DNA of 33,726 nt from Vicinamibacterales bacterium (lineage in GTDB: Bacteria; Acidobacteriota; Vicinamibacteria; Vicinamibacterales; 2-12-FULL-66-21): positions 1-33,726 of the forward strand of contig DASXLB010000076.1 in assembly GCA_036496585.1 (NCBI GenBank), written 5' to 3'. A program made the position numbers and the translations under genes. Of the stretch, positions 30,863 through 33,726 are shown one piece after another. Every line of letters begins with the position of its first letter. The first letter of the stretch is position 1. The notes beneath the pieces were generated by a model. It saw only the letters and a program-made list of their open reading frames with translations, was not told where the DNA came from and ran no database searches.

Positions 30863-33726
30863 ATGCCTACCATGCGCGCGTCGATATGGGGCCGAGCCTG
30901 GGGATGTCTTTTCGCCATCGCCGGCGCCGGCGCGCTGACGGCGGCGCAGGAACAAGCACCACAGCCGACGTTCAAGGCGGGCGTGCAGGTCCTCCGCATC
31001 GACGTCTCGGTGCTCGACGGCAAACGGGAGCCCGTACGCGGGCTGCAGGAGTCCGACTTCACCGTGCTCGAGGACGGCAAGCCACGGCCGATCCGATCGT
31101 TCCAGGCTGTCGATGCCGTCGCGGCGACAGCGGCAAAGGCAGCGGCACAACCCGCGATGGCGCTGCTGCCCGCGCACAACGTCGCGACCAACCAGGTCAG
31201 CGGCGACACGAGCCGCCTGATCTTCATCCTGATGGACCGATCGATTCCGCCCGAGCGCCCGATGATCGTCGCCCGGCAGATCGCCGACGCCGCGGTCGAC
31301 GCGATGGCGCCAGGCGACCAGGCCGCGATTATCAGCACCGGCCTGCTCGCGCCGCAGAACCTGACGTCCGATCGCGCGCGCCTGCACAAGACGATCGCGT
31401 CGAGCGATTGGAGCCAGGGCCCGAGCCAGGCGCAGCAGGATCAAGGCGCCGGGCCGTACGACGCGCTCGGCGACACGCGATGCATGTGCGGTCTCTGCGT
31501 GATGGACACGATCACGCGTATCGCCAACGACGTGCGCGGCGTCCCGCGCCGGAAAGTGCTGCTGTTCATCGGCAGCAGCATCATCGTCCAGGCGGGTCCG
31601 CGCAACTTCGCCCTCGACGTCGGCTGCGAGAAGCGCGTCCGCGACGCGAGGGAGAAGCTCTTCGACGCGCTCGGCACGTCGGGATTGACTGTCCACTCGA
31701 TCGATCCACAAGGGCTGGCCACCGTCGGTCCGGCGACGCGCGCCACCGTTCCCAACGGCGTCGAGAACCGCGACGGCAGGGCACTCAACCAGCAACTGAT
31801 GAACGAGCGTAGTGCGTTCATGGACGCGCAGGGCTCGCTCGGCGTCCTGCCTGCGCTGACCGGCGGCCGCGTCATTCTCAACAACAACGAGCCGTTCCGG
31901 ATGGTGCCGGCCGTCCTGCACGAGAGCGACGCATACTACCTGGTCGCGTTCGAGCCGACCGAAGGCACCGGCGACGTGCGTCACGACATCCAGGTCAAGG
32001 TCGCGCGCCAGGGCGTCGACGTCCACACGGCGCGCTACATCGCCGCGTCGAGGCCAGCCGCGACGGCGACGGCGTCGGCAACCCCGTCGCCTGACGCACC
32101 GCTCGAGGACGCGCTCACCGGCCTGCTGGCGGATTCGGCACCGCCGCTCGGCATGTCGGTCGCCGCCTTTGCCGGCCCCGACGCCGCGCACGCCTCGATC
32201 GGCGTCACGCTCGACGCGTCGGCGTTCGCCGACAAACCGGGATCGATTCCGCTCGAACTCGCGGTGCTCGCGAGCGACGAACGCGGCAAGCGCGTCGGCG
32301 GCGCACGTCAGAGCGGGAGTGTCCAGCTCCCCGCATCCGCGGCCGGCAGCGCGGCCTTCGTCGAACTGCAGACCTTCGTCACGCTGCCACCTGGCAGCTA
32401 CGACCTGCGCGCTGCGGTGATGAACCGCGACACGCATGCGGCGTCGAGCGTGTTCACGCACATCACCGTTCCATCATTCAGCGCGGGCAGCCTGACGCTG
32501 TCCGATGTCGTGCTGGGCACGCGCCAAACGGCTGGCGCGCCACCCGAGGGGGCGCCCGCGATTCCGATCGTCCCGACGACGGCGCGGGTGTTCGCCGCCG
32601 ACGCGCCCGCCTGGGCGTTTCTGCGCGTCTATCGCGCCGGCGAGACGGACGCCGCGCAACGGGTCAGCCTCGACGTGACCGTGCTCGACAGCCAGGGCAA
32701 GCGCGTGAAGCACCAGTCGCTGCCGAACGCGGCGTTCGCAGGACGCCAGGCGGACGTTCGCCTTCCGTTGCCGATGAAAGATCTCGCGCCGGGCGCCTAC
32801 GTGCTGCGGCTCGAGGCCAGGCAGGCCCGCGCCGAGGCGTCGCGCGAGGTCGCGTTCACGGTCACGCCGGCGGTCATGGCCATCGCGCCAACGGAGCACA
32901 CGCCGGAACTCGACGCAACCCTTGACGCCGCCGCCGCCTATCTCGAACGCTACGAACGGCGCATCAGCGCCATCGGCGCCGAGGAGGACTATCAACAAGC
33001 CGTGACGCCGCTGCCCGGCGTGGCGGTCAATACACTCCAGACACTCCAGTCACGCCGGGATGCCCTCTCCAACACTACGACGGCGCCGACCACGCGCAAG
33101 ACGCGCGCAAACGTCATGACGATCGGAATGGGCGCGCTCGGCTGGGTAGCGTTCCGGGACGTCTTCGAGGTCGACGGCAAAGCGGTGCGCGACCGCGAGG
33201 AACGCTTGAGCCGCATTCTCCAGAACGTGACTCCCGATTCGCTCGACCAGGCGCGGAAGATCGCCGTCGAGAGCGCGCGCTACAACCTCGATCCCGAGAC
33301 GACGCGCATCGATCGGACCATCAACGTGCCGATGACCGCGCTCCTCTTCCTGCGCGGCGCCAATCAGTCCCGTTCGGCGTTCCGGCTCGGCAAACCCGAG
33401 CGCGTCGGCGGCGTCGACTGCGTCACGCTGCAGTTCACCGAGCGCAGCGAGCCGCGCCTCATCCAGACGCGCGACGACGCGCCCGCGCAGGGCACCGTCT
33501 GGATCGACATGGTGAACGGCGGACGCATCGTCAAGACCGAACTGTCGATGGTTTCGGGCGGCATACTCAATATGGCTGTCCACTCCCGCACCGCGGTCAC
33601 CTATTCGCGCGTCGACAAACTGGATCTGTGGGTGCCGGTGGTGATGGACGAAAAGTACGAAGTGATCGCCACGCACCAGACGGTCACCGGACACGCGACC
33701 TACTTGGATTTCCGCGAATTCAAGGT
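30863..33726 (+). CDS. Secreted VWFA-related protein of acidobacterial type, 3' end outside window
   Basis: At least 954 residues, cut by the window end. A signal peptide (WGCLFAIAGAGALTAAQ) precedes a short beta domain (VLRIDVSVLDGKREPVRGL, ESDFTVLEDGKPRPI) and a VWFA-like region (LIFILMDRSIPPERPMIVARQ, RRKVLLFIGSSIIVQ). This matches the acidobacterial VWFA-related type (TIGR03436). A CMCGLC cluster (Cys207, Cys209, Cys212) lies inside the VWFA part. The later half has beta-rich repeats with LPPGSYDLRAAVM and LAPGAYVLRLEA, then an unassigned C-terminal domain. The usual MIDAS DxSxS is replaced by MDRSIPPE, so metal binding is doubtful. It follows the esterase gene by 98 bases but has its own promoter. 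Function unknown; probably surface or periplasmic protein interaction. Confidence 0.88.
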   Translation, partial: MPTMRASIWGRAWGCLFAIAGAGALTAAQEQAPQPTFKAGVQVLRIDVSVLDGKREPVRGLQESDFTVLEDGKPRPIRSFQAVDAVAATAAKAAAQPAMALLPAHNVATNQVSGDTSRLIFILMDRSIPPERPMIVARQIADAAVDAMAPGDQAAIISTGLLAPQNLTSDRARLHKTIASSDWSQGPSQAQQDQGAGPYDALGDTRCMCGLCVMDTITRIANDVRGVPRRKVLLFIGSSIIVQAGPRNFALDVGCEKRVRDAREKLFDALGTSGLTVHSIDPQGLATVGPATRATVPNGVENRDGRALNQQLMNERSAFMDAQGSLGVLPALTGGRVILNNNEPFRMVPAVLHESDAYYLVAFEPTEGTGDVRHDIQVKVARQGVDVHTARYIAASRPAATATASATPSPDAPLEDALTGLLADSAPPLGMSVAAFAGPDAAHASIGVTLDASAFADKPGSIPLELAVLASDERGKRVGGARQSGSVQLPASAAGSAAFVELQTFVTLPPGSYDLRAAVMNRDTHAASSVFTHITVPSFSAGSLTLSDVVLGTRQTAGAPPEGAPAIPIVPTTARVFAADAPAWAFLRVYRAGETDAAQRVSLDVTVLDSQGKRVKHQSLPNAAFAGRQADVRLPLPMKDLAPGAYVLRLEARQARAEASREVAFTVTPAVMAIAPTEHTPELDATLDAAAAYLERYERRISAIGAEEDYQQAVTPLPGVAVNTLQTLQSRRDALSNTTTAPTTRKTRANVMTIGMGALGWVAFRDVFEVDGKAVRDREERLSRILQNVTPDSLDQARKIAVESARYNLDPETTRIDRTINVPMTALLFLRGANQSRSAFRLGKPERVGGVDCVTLQFTERSEPRLIQTRDDAPAQGTVWIDMVNGGRIVKTELSMVSGGILNMAVHSRTAVTYSRVDKLDLWVPVVMDEKYEVIATHQTVTGHATYLDFREFK

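Noticed and set aside
30824-32461. Minus-strand open frame of 545 residues opposite the VWFA protein
   Set aside because: Shadow frame caused by GC-rich codon use, with no family resemblance.

Overview
The window looks like the chromosome of a soil-type Acidobacteriota, probably class Vicinamibacteria. This is inferred from high GC, an ADOP-type FtsX permease paired with PadR, an Oar-like TonB-dependent receptor with a carboxypeptidase-regulatory-like front domain, DUF1080, DUF1579 and AtuA families, and a VWFA-related protein of the acidobacterial type. I saw no rRNA, tRNA, CRISPR, prophage or transposase. Coding density is very high: no gene-free stretch exceeds 300 bases, and the largest is 23856-24093.

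Layout. (1) 1-2701, minus: PadR regulator and an ADOP permease cut by the window start. (2) 2729-8050: a divergent set with a fused 3-hydroxyacyl-CoA dehydrogenase/enoyl-CoA hydratase (minus) facing a feruloyl-CoA-synthase-like ligase and a metal-dependent amidohydrolase (plus), then a secreted DUF1579 protein. The first three together resemble the CouL/CouM/CouN/CouO route, which shortens hydroxycinnamates by CoA-dependent beta-oxidation. (3) 8115-14929: SGNH hydrolase, DUF1080 protein, a double-GNAT protein, an MFS transporter and two Gfo/Idh/MocA oxidoreductases, which look like a carbohydrate (possibly 3-keto-sugar) module. (4) 15064-23855: two paralogous secreted c-type-cytochrome/beta-propeller proteins arranged tail to tail, then a large outer-membrane receptor. 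(5) 24094-30764: a tightly overlapping operon of a CitMHS-type transporter, an AtuA protein, a small AtuA-like partner and a 1202-residue secreted esterase-tannase fusion. (6) 30863-end: a VWFA-related secreted protein cut by the window end.

The most unusual feature is short palindromic or tandem DNA repeats invading genes. One hairpin family (2709, 10814, 10851, 10891, 29204) keeps its pairing by compensatory changes, supplies stop codons or C-termini to three genes, and with derived 24-bp units is translated as the linker of the esterase-tannase fusion. A second family (10-mer GGGGTCAGAC at 11-bp spacing) is translated as a roughly 50-residue insert in the CitMHS transporter. Several genes also carry a -10-like hexamer exactly 6 or 7 bases before the start codon, suggesting leaderless mRNAs and correcting some starts.

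All family assignments rest on reading the translated sequence; no database search was run.
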